A stretch of 64,000 nt of DNA, from NCBI RefSeq assembly GCF_018860965.1, contig NZ_JAHKQF010000009.1, forward strand, positions 186,001 to 250,000, given 5' to 3'. The translations under genes and the position numbers were made by a program. The notes under the pieces are model-generated. The model was given only the letters and a program-made list of their open reading frames with translations. It searched no databases and was not told the origin of the DNA. Of the stretch, positions 1-8,489 are shown piece after piece. Source of the stretch: Alteromonas sp. C1M14. GTDB taxonomy: Bacteria; Pseudomonadota; Gammaproteobacteria; Enterobacterales; Alteromonadaceae. How positions within the stretch are numbered: position 1 is the first letter of the stretch; each line of letters opens with the position of its first letter.

Positions 1-1502
1 GCGTTTTTGCCAAGCTCGTGGCTGAGTATCAGAGCAATAACAGCTGGATCGATGTGGTGGATGGTGAGCGCTGGTCTGTGCAACCCAGTCTTTCAGTAGA
101 GATAAGCCCGGACACTGAACTGCTTGTGCAGGGGCAATTTAACCGCCGCAGTAATCTTGAGTACTCGGGTATTCCTGCCGATCAAGCGTTGGCGGGCGAC
201 CTCGACCGCAATGTATTTCCCGGTTCGCCTACCAACCAGCCGGACACGGTAAACGACAATCAAATGCTCACCGCCAACCTGCAACATGCCTTGTCGAACT
301 GGCTCGAGCTCAACGTAACTGGTCGCTACTATTCGGGAGATATCGATGAACATGGAAGCTTTGTACACCCTGACCTGTTCCCGGCCGATCCGGCCACGCC
401 CACGGTCTATCCGGTGGCTTCGGTGACGATGGATACGAATACCAAGGAAATCACCATCGACATCAACGTCATCGCAAAAACCGAGTTATGGGGTGCGGAG
501 CACACATTGCTTGCGGGCGTGAATTACGACAATACGCAGTTTTACAGCGGCATGGGCTTGTTCGTCAGTGAGACTCCGTCTGGCGTCATCGATTTGGCTA
601 ATCCAAACTACGATCTTAGCTACACGGCTCAGCTGCCGGTCAATTCATACACTGACGATCGTTTCGAAACTACGGCAGCCTACCTACAGGATCAAGTCTC
701 CTATGGCGCGCTGCATCTAACCTACGGGCTTAGATTAACCTCGCTCAAATTCATTGAGGACAGTAATTATGGAGTGGATAACGATTCGACCTATAGTCAC
801 CTATCACCGCGTTTTGGCGCAACCTACGACCTCGTTCCTGGTGTTGCTCTTTACGCAGGATATGCCACCGCGTTTCGTGCTCCCTTTGGTTTCATGGGAC
901 TACAATCGCCTAGTCCAGAAACCTCACAAAACATCGAAGCAGGCATAAAGCTGGCGCTGACCAATGCCGGCGTGTCAGGCACTATCGCGGGGTTTCGACA
1001 GGAGCGCGATAAGGTGACACTTGCCGACCCTGACAACCTAGGTTTTTCTATCCAAAGTGGGCGGCAGCGCGCCAGCGGTCTAGAATTCGATATGGTGTGG
1101 GAACCAAGTAGAGCATTCTCGCTGCTTGTAAACTACGCCTACACCGATTCGCGCGACGATAGTATTGCGCCCGGTGACGAATTGACCCGTATTCCCAAGA
1201 ATAGCGGGCGTCTCGCAGCTCGCTATCGCGTGCTTGACGGCGCTCTTGATGGGCTTTCCTTTGGGGTTGGCGTCACCGCCTTTTCATCTCGTGAACTCAC
1301 CTTGCCAAACACCACCGCGGTGCCCGGGTATGCTGTTCTTGACGCGCAGGCATCGTACGATTTTGACCGATACTCGTTTGGCCTATCAGTCGTCAACCTT
1401 GGTGATCGCGATGCTTTTGATCCCTATTCTTTTTTCGGTAATGCCGTCGTCGCCCCCAACCAACCGCGATCTGCATACCTTACATTGAAAGCGAAAATAT
1501 AA
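1..1502 (+). CDS. TonB-dependent siderophore receptor, C-terminal part (5' end outside window)
   Basis: The frame is open to the left edge, so the signal peptide, TonB box and plug domain lie outside the window. The visible ~500 residues are the beta-barrel of a FhuA/FpvA-type outer-membrane receptor: alternating aromatic strands, extracellular loops rich in Asp, Asn and Ser, and the 'LSPRFGATYDL', 'YAGYATAFRAP' and 'SGLEFD' blocks typical of these barrels. It would import a ferric siderophore using TonB energy; the ligand cannot be told. The last residue is Ile rather than the usual Phe or Trp, which is slightly atypical. A GTG at 18 is not the real start. The gene is followed two bases later by an esterase, suggesting one transcript. 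Confidence 0.88.
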   Translation, partial: VFAKLVAEYQSNNSWIDVVDGERWSVQPSLSVEISPDTELLVQGQFNRRSNLEYSGIPADQALAGDLDRNVFPGSPTNQPDTVNDNQMLTANLQHALSNWLELNVTGRYYSGDIDEHGSFVHPDLFPADPATPTVYPVASVTMDTNTKEITIDINVIAKTELWGAEHTLLAGVNYDNTQFYSGMGLFVSETPSGVIDLANPNYDLSYTAQLPVNSYTDDRFETTAAYLQDQVSYGALHLTYGLRLTSLKFIEDSNYGVDNDSTYSHLSPRFGATYDLVPGVALYAGYATAFRAPFGFMGLQSPSPETSQNIEAGIKLALTNAGVSGTIAGFRQERDKVTLADPDNLGFSIQSGRQRASGLEFDMVWEPSRAFSLLVNYAYTDSRDDSIAPGDELTRIPKNSGRLAARYRVLDGALDGLSFGVGVTAFSSRELTLPNTTAVPGYAVLDAQASYDFDRYSFGLSVVNLGDRDAFDPYSFFGNAVVAPNQPRSAYLTLKAKI

Positions 1503-1504
1503 AG

Positions 1505-2419
1505 ATGAATTGTCAAAAAAAAGGTCTCGCGAAAGCAGTTTTCGTTGTTATCACAGCTTTGGTGACAGCCTGTTTAAATGCACAAGAACGCGAAGCTGAA
1601 GATACGATCTTTCCCTTGTACGAAGCAGGTGAGGTTGGTTCTTTGGGCGTACCCGAAACCCAAGTTATACAGAAACAAGCGCAAGAGACTCTAATTTTTA
1701 ACGTAAGCGAGCCAACCCTCGAATTATTTCTACCTGAGCCTAATACTGCAACAGGAACGGCGGTGATCATCGCACCAGGGGGTGGCTTTGTTGCCCTAAC
1801 TTACAACCAAGGCGGAACCGTCATTGCAAGAAAGCTTGCCGAACAGGGCGTCACGGCATTGGTACTTAAATATCGTACTATCCAAAGTTCGGGAGATCCA
1901 ATGCGGGTGCCAGATGTGCATCAGTCGGAGATGGATATGTTGATGACTAGGGTTGCAACGGGTGTCCCTAACGAGATCCCCGAATTCGCTGGTGAGAGGC
2001 GAGCTGTCGAGGATGGCGCCCGTGCCATCGAAATTGTCCGCCAGCATGCAACAAAGTGGGGGATTGATCCCAATCGGGTCGGAATGCTTGGGTTGTCAGC
2101 TGGAGCTTTTCTTGCAGTTGATCTGGCAATTGGCAAAGAGGTAAACCGCCCAGACTTTATTGGTCTGTTATATGGTGGGCTGCGCAGCCCTGTACCGGCC
2201 AATGCTCCTTCAGTTTTTATTGCCGCGGCGGCAGATGATCCCTTTCTGGCTACCGACAGCCTGAAAATATTCTCCGCTTGGCGTGCTGTTGGTGCGCCCG
2301 CTGAACTGCACATGTACGAAAAGGGGGGGCATGGTTTTGACCTCAGGCCGAAGGGTACAACCAGCGATGAGTGGCTCGATCAATTCATCAAATGGATGAG
2401 GGTGCGCAAACTGCTCTAA
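1505..2419 (+). CDS. alpha/beta hydrolase (acetylxylan-esterase/BD-FAE-like), exported or lipoprotein
   Basis: A 304-residue alpha/beta hydrolase. The oxyanion-hole motif PGGGF lies at about 91-95, the nucleophile elbow GLSAG at 196-200 (Ser198), an acid in ADDPF (Asp244/245) and the catalytic His276 in GGHGF. The N-terminus has a hydrophobic stretch ending VTAC at 20-23, a possible lipobox, so it may be a lipoprotein or periplasmic. Starting two bases after a siderophore-receptor stop, it could cleave an ester-type siderophore or another ester brought in by the receptor (inference). Sequence type alone fits carbohydrate or xenobiotic esterases equally well. The ribosome-binding site is weak, consistent with translational coupling. 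Confidence 0.8.
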   Translation: MNCQKKGLAKAVFVVITALVTACLNAQEREAEDTIFPLYEAGEVGSLGVPETQVIQKQAQETLIFNVSEPTLELFLPEPNTATGTAVIIAPGGGFVALTYNQGGTVIARKLAEQGVTALVLKYRTIQSSGDPMRVPDVHQSEMDMLMTRVATGVPNEIPEFAGERRAVEDGARAIEIVRQHATKWGIDPNRVGMLGLSAGAFLAVDLAIGKEVNRPDFIGLLYGGLRSPVPANAPSVFIAAAADDPFLATDSLKIFSAWRAVGAPAELHMYEKGGHGFDLRPKGTTSDEWLDQFIKWMRVRKLL

Positions 2420-2450
2420 AAAAACCTGGAAAAACGTCTTAGCTGAATGA

Positions 2451-2618
2451 TGTGGCGGTACTACAAATGCTGCCTTGTTCGAAGCAGAAACTATTGCTGC
2501 ATGGCTACATGCCAAAAAAATTGAAATAGAGAGTTACTACGACGAACCAGTGGCCAAATGTGTGGGTATCATTACTCCACTCGACTTCTTAAATAGCCGA
2601 CCCTGCAACACAAACTAG
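2451..2618 (+). pseudogene. remnant of a DNA2/NAM7-type superfamily 1 helicase C-terminal domain
   Basis: Reading from 2451 in the frame of 2469 gives ~55 codons without a start, ending at TAG 2616-2618. The peptide contains EAETIAAWLHAKKIEIES followed by VAKCVGIITPLDF, which resembles the region around helicase motif V in large AAA/DNA2-type proteins (EAEAIA-W, then VGIVTPF). Nothing upstream continues the domain: an in-frame TGA sits at 2448-2450. It is read as a leftover of a deleted gene. The identification is by eye only. Confidence 0.4.
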
Positions 2619-2843
2619 CAGCCCGTGATATAGATAAAAAGCGTCACGCCTTTGTCCCGAAGTGACTCAACACCATTTTTCAGCATACCCTCAGACAGTT
2701 AATTGCTGATTATTCACTTTTAATGAGCAATTACGAAGTAATTTGCTTGCCCGTGAAATATTCGAATATTAAGTACGTTCTACTAATGTACACAATCAAA
2801 CGGGCTAGTAGGTTCGTTTACCAGCGCATTAATAGGATATGCC
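2619..2843. other. intergenic DNA upstream of the TDT transporter
   Basis: No convincing coding potential. It is AT-rich with several small inverted repeats, including the perfect palindrome listed separately at 2757-2770, and a GCCCGT...ACGGGC pair flanking it. Confidence 0.5.
2757..2770. promoter_or_regulatory. 14-bp perfect palindrome, possible operator
   Basis: AATATTCGAATATT is a perfect palindrome 73 bp before the transporter start codon at 2844. Its position suits a regulator site for that gene, but no matching regulator is encoded next to it. Purely positional inference. Confidence 0.25.
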
Positions 2844-3806
2844 TTGCTAAGCCAATTTAAAAACAAAGTGATGCACGTACCTTCAGCAATGTCGGGGTTA
2901 GCGCTGGGCATAGCTAGCTTAGGTTTGGTGTGGGAAAGCGTTATCGATCTGAACAATAGTGGGCCATTTCTGGGGGCAAGTTTAGCCGCTATTTTGATAA
3001 TATTTATCACCGTTAAATATTTACTACACCCCAAGCTATTAAAAGCTGACTTAGCCCACCCTGTTGCTGGTAGCGTGATCCCAACGTTTGCCATGACCAA
3101 TTTTGTCATCTCACATTCTGTAGGACTCATTAACCCGTTTGCAGGTGATGTGCTTTGGAGCTTGGCTTTTTTGCTTCATCTTATCTTCTTAACAAGCTTT
3201 GTATATCACCGCGTGAAGAAGTTTAACTTTGAAGAAATGAACCCTAGTTGGTTTGTACCGCCTGTCGGGATAATTATTGCGGAAATGACTTTTTCAGGTA
3301 ACCCGTCATTAGCATGGTTAGCTTACGGTGCGTTAATCGTTGGTATGTCGATGTACAGTATTATGCTACCCATCATGCTTTATCGCTTTATTGTCGCGCT
3401 CAAAAGCAATTACACAATAAAGCCTATACTAGCTATTTTAGCGGCGCCAGCCAGCTTAACATTGGTAGGTTATTTACATTTGGTTGCAGAGCCATCAATA
3501 CCCATCGTAAAGATGTTGTTTATATTGGCACTAGCAAAAACCCTTATTGTGTATTTTCTTTTTATAAAACTGATAAATAAGCCATTTTCACCTAGTTATG
3601 CTGCTTTCACGTTTCCTATGGTTGTAGGTTCAACAGCCTTGTTCAACTTGAAAGATTGGATGAAAAGCACAAACGTAGATGTCGCTTACATTACATTGAT
3701 TAACCAATTAGCTATTCTAGAACTCTTAATAGCCACCATGGTAGTTGGCTATATCAGTATTCGATATTTTTACTATTTCAAATTAACAAATCAGCGAGCG
3801 AATTAA
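2844..3806 (+). CDS. TDT-family (TehA/SLAC1-like) C4-dicarboxylate/tellurite-resistance type transporter
   Basis: 320 residues with about ten hydrophobic segments, the size and layout of the tellurite-resistance/dicarboxylate transporter family. The opening VPSAMSGLALGIASLGLVW is the characteristic first helix of this family (TehA-type: a Gly/Ala-rich helix after a Pro). It would be an inner-membrane anion or dicarboxylate channel/transporter; the substrate is not determined. The chosen TTG start at 2844 has AGGA eight bases upstream; an in-frame ATG at 2871 is the alternative. It stands alone, with no operon partner. Confidence 0.85.
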   Translation: MLSQFKNKVMHVPSAMSGLALGIASLGLVWESVIDLNNSGPFLGASLAAILIIFITVKYLLHPKLLKADLAHPVAGSVIPTFAMTNFVISHSVGLINPFAGDVLWSLAFLLHLIFLTSFVYHRVKKFNFEEMNPSWFVPPVGIIIAEMTFSGNPSLAWLAYGALIVGMSMYSIMLPIMLYRFIVALKSNYTIKPILAILAAPASLTLVGYLHLVAEPSIPIVKMLFILALAKTLIVYFLFIKLINKPFSPSYAAFTFPMVVGSTALFNLKDWMKSTNVDVAYITLINQLAILELLIATMVVGYISIRYFYYFKLTNQRAN

Positions 3807-3859
3807 CGATTACAATTTTTGAATAGCAGTCGCTATTCGATTTTAGTACCAACCGTTTT

Positions 3860-3935
3860 CCCTGCCTTTAAAATGAGTTGCGGAGCTTTGCTGCGTCCGG
3901 CGCCGAAGGCGCGTAGTGAATTGATTTGTATGTAA
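3860..3935 (-). repeat. attC-like imperfect inverted repeat (downstream of GyrI-like gene)
   Basis: On the minus strand, right after the GyrI-like stop codon, the sequence runs CAAATCAATTCACTACGC, then the hairpin GCGCCTTCGGCGCC, then GGACGC. This layout resembles the first half and centre of an integron attC site. The second half (L'-R') is not clear. A similar block in the same orientation precedes the gene at 4414-4461. Confidence 0.4.
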
Positions 3936-4385
3936 CTATTGCACCGCAATATGGACTTCTATTTCATTACCGTTTGGGTAATATTCAAAGTCCGTTGAAA
4001 ATAACCTTTGATGCTCGCAGTTTTCATTAGAGAAATATTCCCAAACCTCTGTCCAAGCATCGATGGCGATTTGAGGCATTTCCCCTTTATGGGTGATCAC
4101 TAGGTACTTACCTTCAGGAATAGTTATTTGCTCAATATCCATATTTGACGGATATGACTGACCATCAAAACCAGCGAGAACTGAGAACATCCCGTTATGG
4201 TCTGATTCGTAGTTGTAATAAGCGCCGTAAACACGTTCACCACCTTTATAGTCAACCGGAATACTTTCATCGAAAGATTGCCACAATGCGGGTATTTTTC
4301 CATTTGGACTCATTTCTGCCGCATTATTTGTTCTAGTCGATATTCCATAAATAGTTTTTTCTGAAATAAATCTTAATTCCATCAC
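3936..4385 (-). CDS. GyrI-like / AraC effector-binding domain protein, possible integron cassette
   Basis: A 149-residue stand-alone GyrI-like (AraC_E_bind) domain. Typical features are the opening 'ISEKTIYGISTRT', the central 'GGERVYGAYYNYES' strand and the C-terminal 'WTEVWEYFSNENCEH...TDFEYY...IEVHIAVQ' block that closes the small-molecule pocket. There is no DNA-binding domain, so it probably acts as a ligand binder or sequesterer rather than a regulator. This exact architecture is common in integron cassettes (Cass2-type proteins). The gene is alone, opposite to its left neighbour, and bracketed by attC-like repeats. It lies about 300 bp beyond the 3' end of glmS. Confidence 0.85.
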   Translation of the reverse strand: MMELRFISEKTIYGISTRTNNAAEMSPNGKIPALWQSFDESIPVDYKGGERVYGAYYNYESDHNGMFSVLAGFDGQSYPSNMDIEQITIPEGKYLVITHKGEMPQIAIDAWTEVWEYFSNENCEHQRLFSTDFEYYPNGNEIEVHIAVQ

Positions 4386-4413
4386 AATACTCTTGTAGTT
4401 ACATAGACACCAT

Positions 4414-4461
4414 GTTTGCGTCCCAGCGGGCGTAGCGGGCGAACTTAATTTTTTGTTATGC
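4414..4461 (-). repeat. attC-like element upstream of the GyrI-like gene
   Basis: On the minus strand: GCATAACAAAAAATTAAGTT, then CGCCCGCTACGCCCGC, then TGGGACGC. 'GCATAACAA...TTAAGTTCGC...CGCTGGGACG' is the look of an attC 5' half. It is oriented as the repeat at 3860-3935 and 29 bp before the gene start, but no clear complementary 3' half with a GTTRRRY core is present, so it may be decayed. Confidence 0.4.
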
Positions 4462-4647
4462 GCGATGCGCGTTTTATACCGCAGTCATATTATACGGTGA
4501 GACATGTAAAGAGCTTTGAGTTTATTGTGGTGTTCAAAAACTCCGGACGACTAAGTCATACGGTAGTTATACCGAAATACGCACTATTGTAGATAGTGAA
4601 ATCACTTTTCAATTTTATTTAAGACTTCCCAGTACTATTTAGCAACC

Positions 4648-4678
4648 TGTGGTGGCACAGAGAATTTGTGCCACCACA
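4648..4678 (-). terminator. perfect hairpin just after glmS (terminator candidate, in the attTn7 position)
   Basis: TGTGGTGGCACA at 4648-4659 and its exact complement at 4667-4678 form a 12-bp stem with a 7-nt loop, starting seven bases past the glmS stop codon. There is no T-run after it on the minus strand, so termination may be weak or factor-assisted. The usual Tn7 insertion point (~25 bp after the glmS stop) would fall within it. Confidence 0.55.
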
Positions 4679-4684
4679 TTCACC

Positions 4685-6517
4685 CTACTCCACCGTTACC
4701 GATTTCGCCAAGTTACGAGGCTGGTCTACATCCGTGCCTTTTATTAGCGCCACGTAGTACGACAACAACTGTAGCGGCAAGGTATACACAATAGGGGCAA
4801 TGGGCGAGGCGCAGTGAGGTACATTAATCACCCGCATGGTGTCATCGCTGGCAAAGTTGGCATCGCCATCGGCAAACACGTACATGATGCCACCACGGGC
4901 ACGTACTTCTTCCACGTTAGATTTTAACTTTTCCAATAATTCATTATTCGGTGCCACCACAATCACCGGCATTTCTTCGTCAATCAGTGCGAGTGGGCCA
5001 TGTTTTAGTTCACCGGAGGCATAGGCTTCGGCGTGAATATAAGAAATTTCTTTAAGTTTTAACGCGCCTTCCATAGCAATGGGGTATTGATCGCCACGGC
5101 CTAAGAACAAGGAGTGGTTTTTATCGGCAAATTCTTCTGCTAAATCTTCAATGCCTTGGGTGATTGCTAAGGTTTCTTCTAACTTAGCCGGCAAACTGTG
5201 TAGGGCGTTTACGATACCGCTGCTATCTGCTTCACTAATGCCGTTGTGTTCACCTAATGCCAAGGTCAGCATTAAAAATGCTGTCAGCTGGGTAGTAAAG
5301 GCTTTGGTAGAGGCCACGCCGATTTCTGCCCCGGCCCGGGTCATAAACGAAAGATCAGACTCCCGTACTAACGACGAACCAGGTACGTTACAGATTGCCA
5401 AACTCGACATATAGCCCAACTCTTTTGCTAAACGCAGGGCGGCTAATGTATCGGCGGTTTCCCCAGACTGGGAAATGGTCACCAGCAAGCTGTTTTCGTA
5501 CACCACCGATTTGCGGTATCGAAATTCTGACGCTATTTCCACATTACAGGACACATTGGCGTATTGTTCCAGCCAATAGCGAGCAGTCATGCCGGCATGA
5601 TAGCTCGTACCACAGGCAATAATTTGTACGTGTTTTACTTTTGCCAGTATGGCTTCAGCACCAGCTCCAAAAATTCCGGGTACCAAGCCCCGTTCATCGA
5701 CCCGTTGCTGCAAGGTATTGCGCACCACCGTTGGCTGCTCGTGAATTTCTTTCAGCATGTAATGGCGATAACCGGCTTTATCCCCTGCATCGTGCTCGAT
5801 ATTTGATTCCACCACTTCCCGCTCTACCGGGTTTCCGTTAACATCAAAAATGCTAACCGAACGGCGGGTAATTTCTGCCACGTCGCCTTCTTCTAGGAAA
5901 ATAAACCGACGGGTAACCGGCAATAATGCCATTTGATCAGAAGCAATAAAGTTTTCGCCTAATCCCAAACCAATCACCAGCGGACTACCAGAGCGGGCCA
6001 CCACTACGCGAGAAGGATCTTCACTGTCCATGATCACGGTGCCGTAAGCGCCATGAAATTGTGACACGCTATTTTGTACTGCCTTTAACAGCGAGCCGCC
6101 TTTTTGTAGCTCGGCGTGCACCGTATGGGCAATGGTTTCCGTATCCGTATCACTATCGAAGGTATAGCCTTGCTCTGTTAATCCTGCGCGCAATGCCAAA
6201 TAGTTTTCAATAATGCCATTGTGTACCACTGAAATACGATCGTTAGAGCAATGGGGGTGAGCATTGTATTCGGTTACGCCACCGTGGGTGGCCCAACGGG
6301 TGTGGGCGATGCCTGTAGAGCCCAACGCTTCGTGTTCAGCCACGGCGTCGGCTAACGCTTGCACCTTACCGGTTTTGCGCAGGCGGGTTAAGGTGCCATT
6401 AGGCTGCAACAGCGCCACACCGGCCGAATCGTAGCCACGATATTCAAGACGCTTTAAGCCTTCCAGCAAGATTTCGACAACGTTGCGCTCTGCCACCGCG
6501 CCTACAATTCCACACAT
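4685..6517 (-). CDS. glmS: glutamine--fructose-6-phosphate aminotransferase (isomerizing)
   Basis: 610 residues, full length. The N-terminal class II amidotransferase domain begins MCGIVG, where Cys2 is the nucleophile after Met removal; RWATHG and the '[16 protein letters not shown]' segment line the glutamine site. Two SIS sugar-isomerase domains follow ('[10 protein letters not shown]', '[10 protein letters not shown]', '[22 protein letters not shown]'), and the protein ends LAKSVTVE as in enterobacterial GlmS. It makes glucosamine-6-phosphate, the entry step to UDP-GlcNAc for peptidoglycan and LPS. It sits two bases after glmR and almost surely shares its transcript. The conserved C-terminal codons are the target read by TnsD of Tn7 elements. 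Confidence 0.98.
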   Translation of the reverse strand: MCGIVGAVAERNVVEILLEGLKRLEYRGYDSAGVALLQPNGTLTRLRKTGKVQALADAVAEHEALGSTGIAHTRWATHGGVTEYNAHPHCSNDRISVVHNGIIENYLALRAGLTEQGYTFDSDTDTETIAHTVHAELQKGGSLLKAVQNSVSQFHGAYGTVIMDSEDPSRVVVARSGSPLVIGLGLGENFIASDQMALLPVTRRFIFLEEGDVAEITRRSVSIFDVNGNPVEREVVESNIEHDAGDKAGYRHYMLKEIHEQPTVVRNTLQQRVDERGLVPGIFGAGAEAILAKVKHVQIIACGTSYHAGMTARYWLEQYANVSCNVEIASEFRYRKSVVYENSLLVTISQSGETADTLAALRLAKELGYMSSLAICNVPGSSLVRESDLSFMTRAGAEIGVASTKAFTTQLTAFLMLTLALGEHNGISEADSSGIVNALHSLPAKLEETLAITQGIEDLAEEFADKNHSLFLGRGDQYPIAMEGALKLKEISYIHAEAYASGELKHGPLALIDEEMPVIVVAPNNELLEKLKSNVEEVRARGGIMYVFADGDANFASDDTMRVINVPHCASPIAPIVYTLPLQLLSYYVALIKGTDVDQPRNLAKSVTVE

Positions 6518-6519
6518 GG

Positions 6520-7296
6520 TTAATCTCCGTTCGTCGGCGCTATCTTTACCGAAACGCCTTGTTCTTCAAGTTGTTGTTTGGTGTTCTCATCAATACGGTT
6601 ATCAGTAACCAATACATCGATGTTTTCCCATGCCAATTCTAAATTTGGCATGCGATGAAAAAATTTGTCTGACTCGGCCAAAATCACCACCTTGCGAGCG
6701 ACCTCAGCCATGGCTTTAGATAACCCAGTCAGTTCATTAAAGGTGGTAGAGCCACGATTTACATCCAAACCCGATGCGCCGATAAAGGCAACATCAAAAC
6801 TGTAGGCGGCGATCATGTTTTTTGCCATTTCGCCCTGAAAAGATTGGGAATGGGCATCCCAAGTGCCGCCCGTCATTAGCACCGTGGGTTCGTTATCTGC
6901 CGAAGTTAACGCACTCGCAATACTTAACGAATTCGTTAATACCACCAGTTTTTGTTGATGCAAAAAAGGCAACAACGCAGCGGTGGTATTGCCACTATCG
7001 AGGATCAACTTGCTGCCATCAGACACAAATTTCGCCGCTTCTTGGGCAATGGCGACTTTTCGCGCTGCTACGGCAGACAATTCGGTGCTTGTCTGCGTTG
7101 TGGCTGACGGCAAAGGCGCGGCGCCACCGAATTCTCTGAGCACCCGCTTCTGTGCGGCCAATGCGGCTAAATCTTTGCGGATTGTGACTTGTGAGGTACC
7201 GAATCGCGATGCCATTTCATCCACATGAACATGGCCCGATTGATTCACCCATTCCACAATGTCATTTCTGCGCTGCTGGGTATTTCGCTTTTGCAT
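6520..7296 (-). CDS. glmR: DeoR/GlpR-family transcriptional regulator (GlmR-like)
   Basis: 258 residues. The N-terminal DeoR winged helix has its HTH at about residues 22-45 ('[21 protein letters not shown]'). The C-terminal DeoRC sensor domain has the sugar-phosphate-binding hallmarks '[16 protein letters not shown]' and '[12 protein letters not shown]'. Its place between glmU and glmS matches the pseudomonad glmU-glmR-glmS order, in which the DeoR member controls amino-sugar synthesis, so the ligand is probably a hexosamine phosphate (inference from context). The glmS start codon follows its stop by two bases. Confidence 0.88.
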   Translation of the reverse strand: MQKRNTQQRRNDIVEWVNQSGHVHVDEMASRFGTSQVTIRKDLAALAAQKRVLREFGGAAPLPSATTQTSTELSAVAARKVAIAQEAAKFVSDGSKLILDSGNTTAALLPFLHQQKLVVLTNSLSIASALTSADNEPTVLMTGGTWDAHSQSFQGEMAKNMIAAYSFDVAFIGASGLDVNRGSTTFNELTGLSKAMAEVARKVVILAESDKFFHRMPNLELAWENIDVLVTDNRIDENTKQQLEEQGVSVKIAPTNGD

Positions 7297-7361
7297 TTCG
7301 AAACTTCTAAATTACGAACTGAAACAAATAAACCAATAAAAGTTACGTTGCGCAAGCTTTT

Positions 7362-8408
7362 TTAGTTATTTTCTTTCATATCTAGGTATACAGGTAAGGT
7401 TTTACCTGTTTCAGCGCTTTCTAATGCCAATTCGATAAGTTGAATAACAGGCAGCACCGATTCGCCACTGGCCGGTATCTCACCATCACCGGATAGGGTT
7501 TGCGCTAACCTGTCATAAAATTGCAAATATCCGCCATGTTCGGTCTGGATAGTGTGTAATTCCTCTCCATTACTCAGCTGCCCGTGTTGATGGCTAGGGG
7601 TTACTGCCCATTGGCTATCATCGAAAGTGAGTCCTTGCTTCAATTGGTTTTCCTGGGGATCTAAACCCAACTTCCTATAACTGCCTTTATCCCCTTGAAG
7701 ATCAAACCGTATTGTTTGCTGAGCCTGAAAAGGCGAGCTTCCTAGAGTTACAGTGGTGTTTTCATAAAACAGGGTTATATCGAAGCTATCATCGCTTTGG
7801 CCGCCTTCTCTGAGAGTTTGAACCACTCCAAGTACCTGTTTAGGCAAACCAAATAATTGCACTGCTTGGTCGAAAAGGTGCGGTCCTAGATCCCACAAAA
7901 TACCTGCACCGGGGCCGGCATTTTCTCGCCAACGATCCCGAGGGGTTGGTCTAAAGCGGTCGAATCGGGATACAAAACGGCGCACATGCCCCACTTTATT
8001 ATTGGCAATGAGCTTTTTCACCGTAAGAAAATCGCCATCGAATCGCCGGTTTTGATACACGCACAACACCCGTTGTTTTTCTTTGGCTAAAGACACCAGC
8101 GCTTTGGCATCGTCACTGCTAAGGGTAAAAGGCTTTTCTACCAGTACGTGACAGTGAAACATTAACGCTTGTCTGGCTTGCATGGCATGTAAGGTATTGG
8201 GTGTGGTGATCACCACAAGGTCAATTTCGGCTGCCGCTAACGCCTTAGACATGGACGAATACACCGTCATACCGGGCAGCATGTCAGTCACCGCATCGGG
8301 CCTAGAAGACACAACGCCCACAAGATCAAAATCAGCAATAGACTGAAGGAAGGGAAGATGGAAGGTTTTGGCAGAAAAACCAAAACCCACCAAAAGGGTT
8401 CTAATCAT
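7362..8408 (-). CDS. Gfo/Idh/MocA-family NAD(P)-dependent oxidoreductase
   Basis: About 348 residues. It begins with a Rossmann nucleotide-binding motif (GFGFSAKTFHLPFL), carries the family's EKPF motif ('VLVEKPFTLS') and has a C-terminal Gfo/Idh/MocA domain ('GPGAGILWDLGPHLFDQAVQLFG' region). This group, related to E. coli YdgJ and scyllo-inositol dehydrogenases, oxidises or reduces sugars and cyclitols; the substrate is unknown here. ATG at 8408 is preferred because the family motif starts right after it; an in-frame GTG at 8441 would add 11 residues. It sits between glmU and glmR on the same strand with gaps of 81 and 65 bp, so a link with amino-sugar metabolism is possible but unproven. 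Confidence 0.9.
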   Translation of the reverse strand: MIRTLLVGFGFSAKTFHLPFLQSIADFDLVGVVSSRPDAVTDMLPGMTVYSSMSKALAAAEIDLVVITTPNTLHAMQARQALMFHCHVLVEKPFTLSSDDAKALVSLAKEKQRVLCVYQNRRFDGDFLTVKKLIANNKVGHVRRFVSRFDRFRPTPRDRWRENAGPGAGILWDLGPHLFDQAVQLFGLPKQVLGVVQTLREGGQSDDSFDITLFYENTTVTLGSSPFQAQQTIRFDLQGDKGSYRKLGLDPQENQLKQGLTFDDSQWAVTPSHQHGQLSNGEELHTIQTEHGGYLQFYDRLAQTLSGDGEIPASGESVLPVIQLIELALESAETGKTLPVYLDMKENN

Positions 8409-8489
8409 TACGGTGTTGCCTGTCTTAAAGAAAAGCGACACATTAACCTATTGCGTCGCTTTCAACAAAAAACAGCAGTAACAGCTAAG

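Noticed and set aside
4386..4684. Tn7-like element at the glmS attachment site
   Set aside because: No Tn7 terminal repeats or tns genes are visible in the window.
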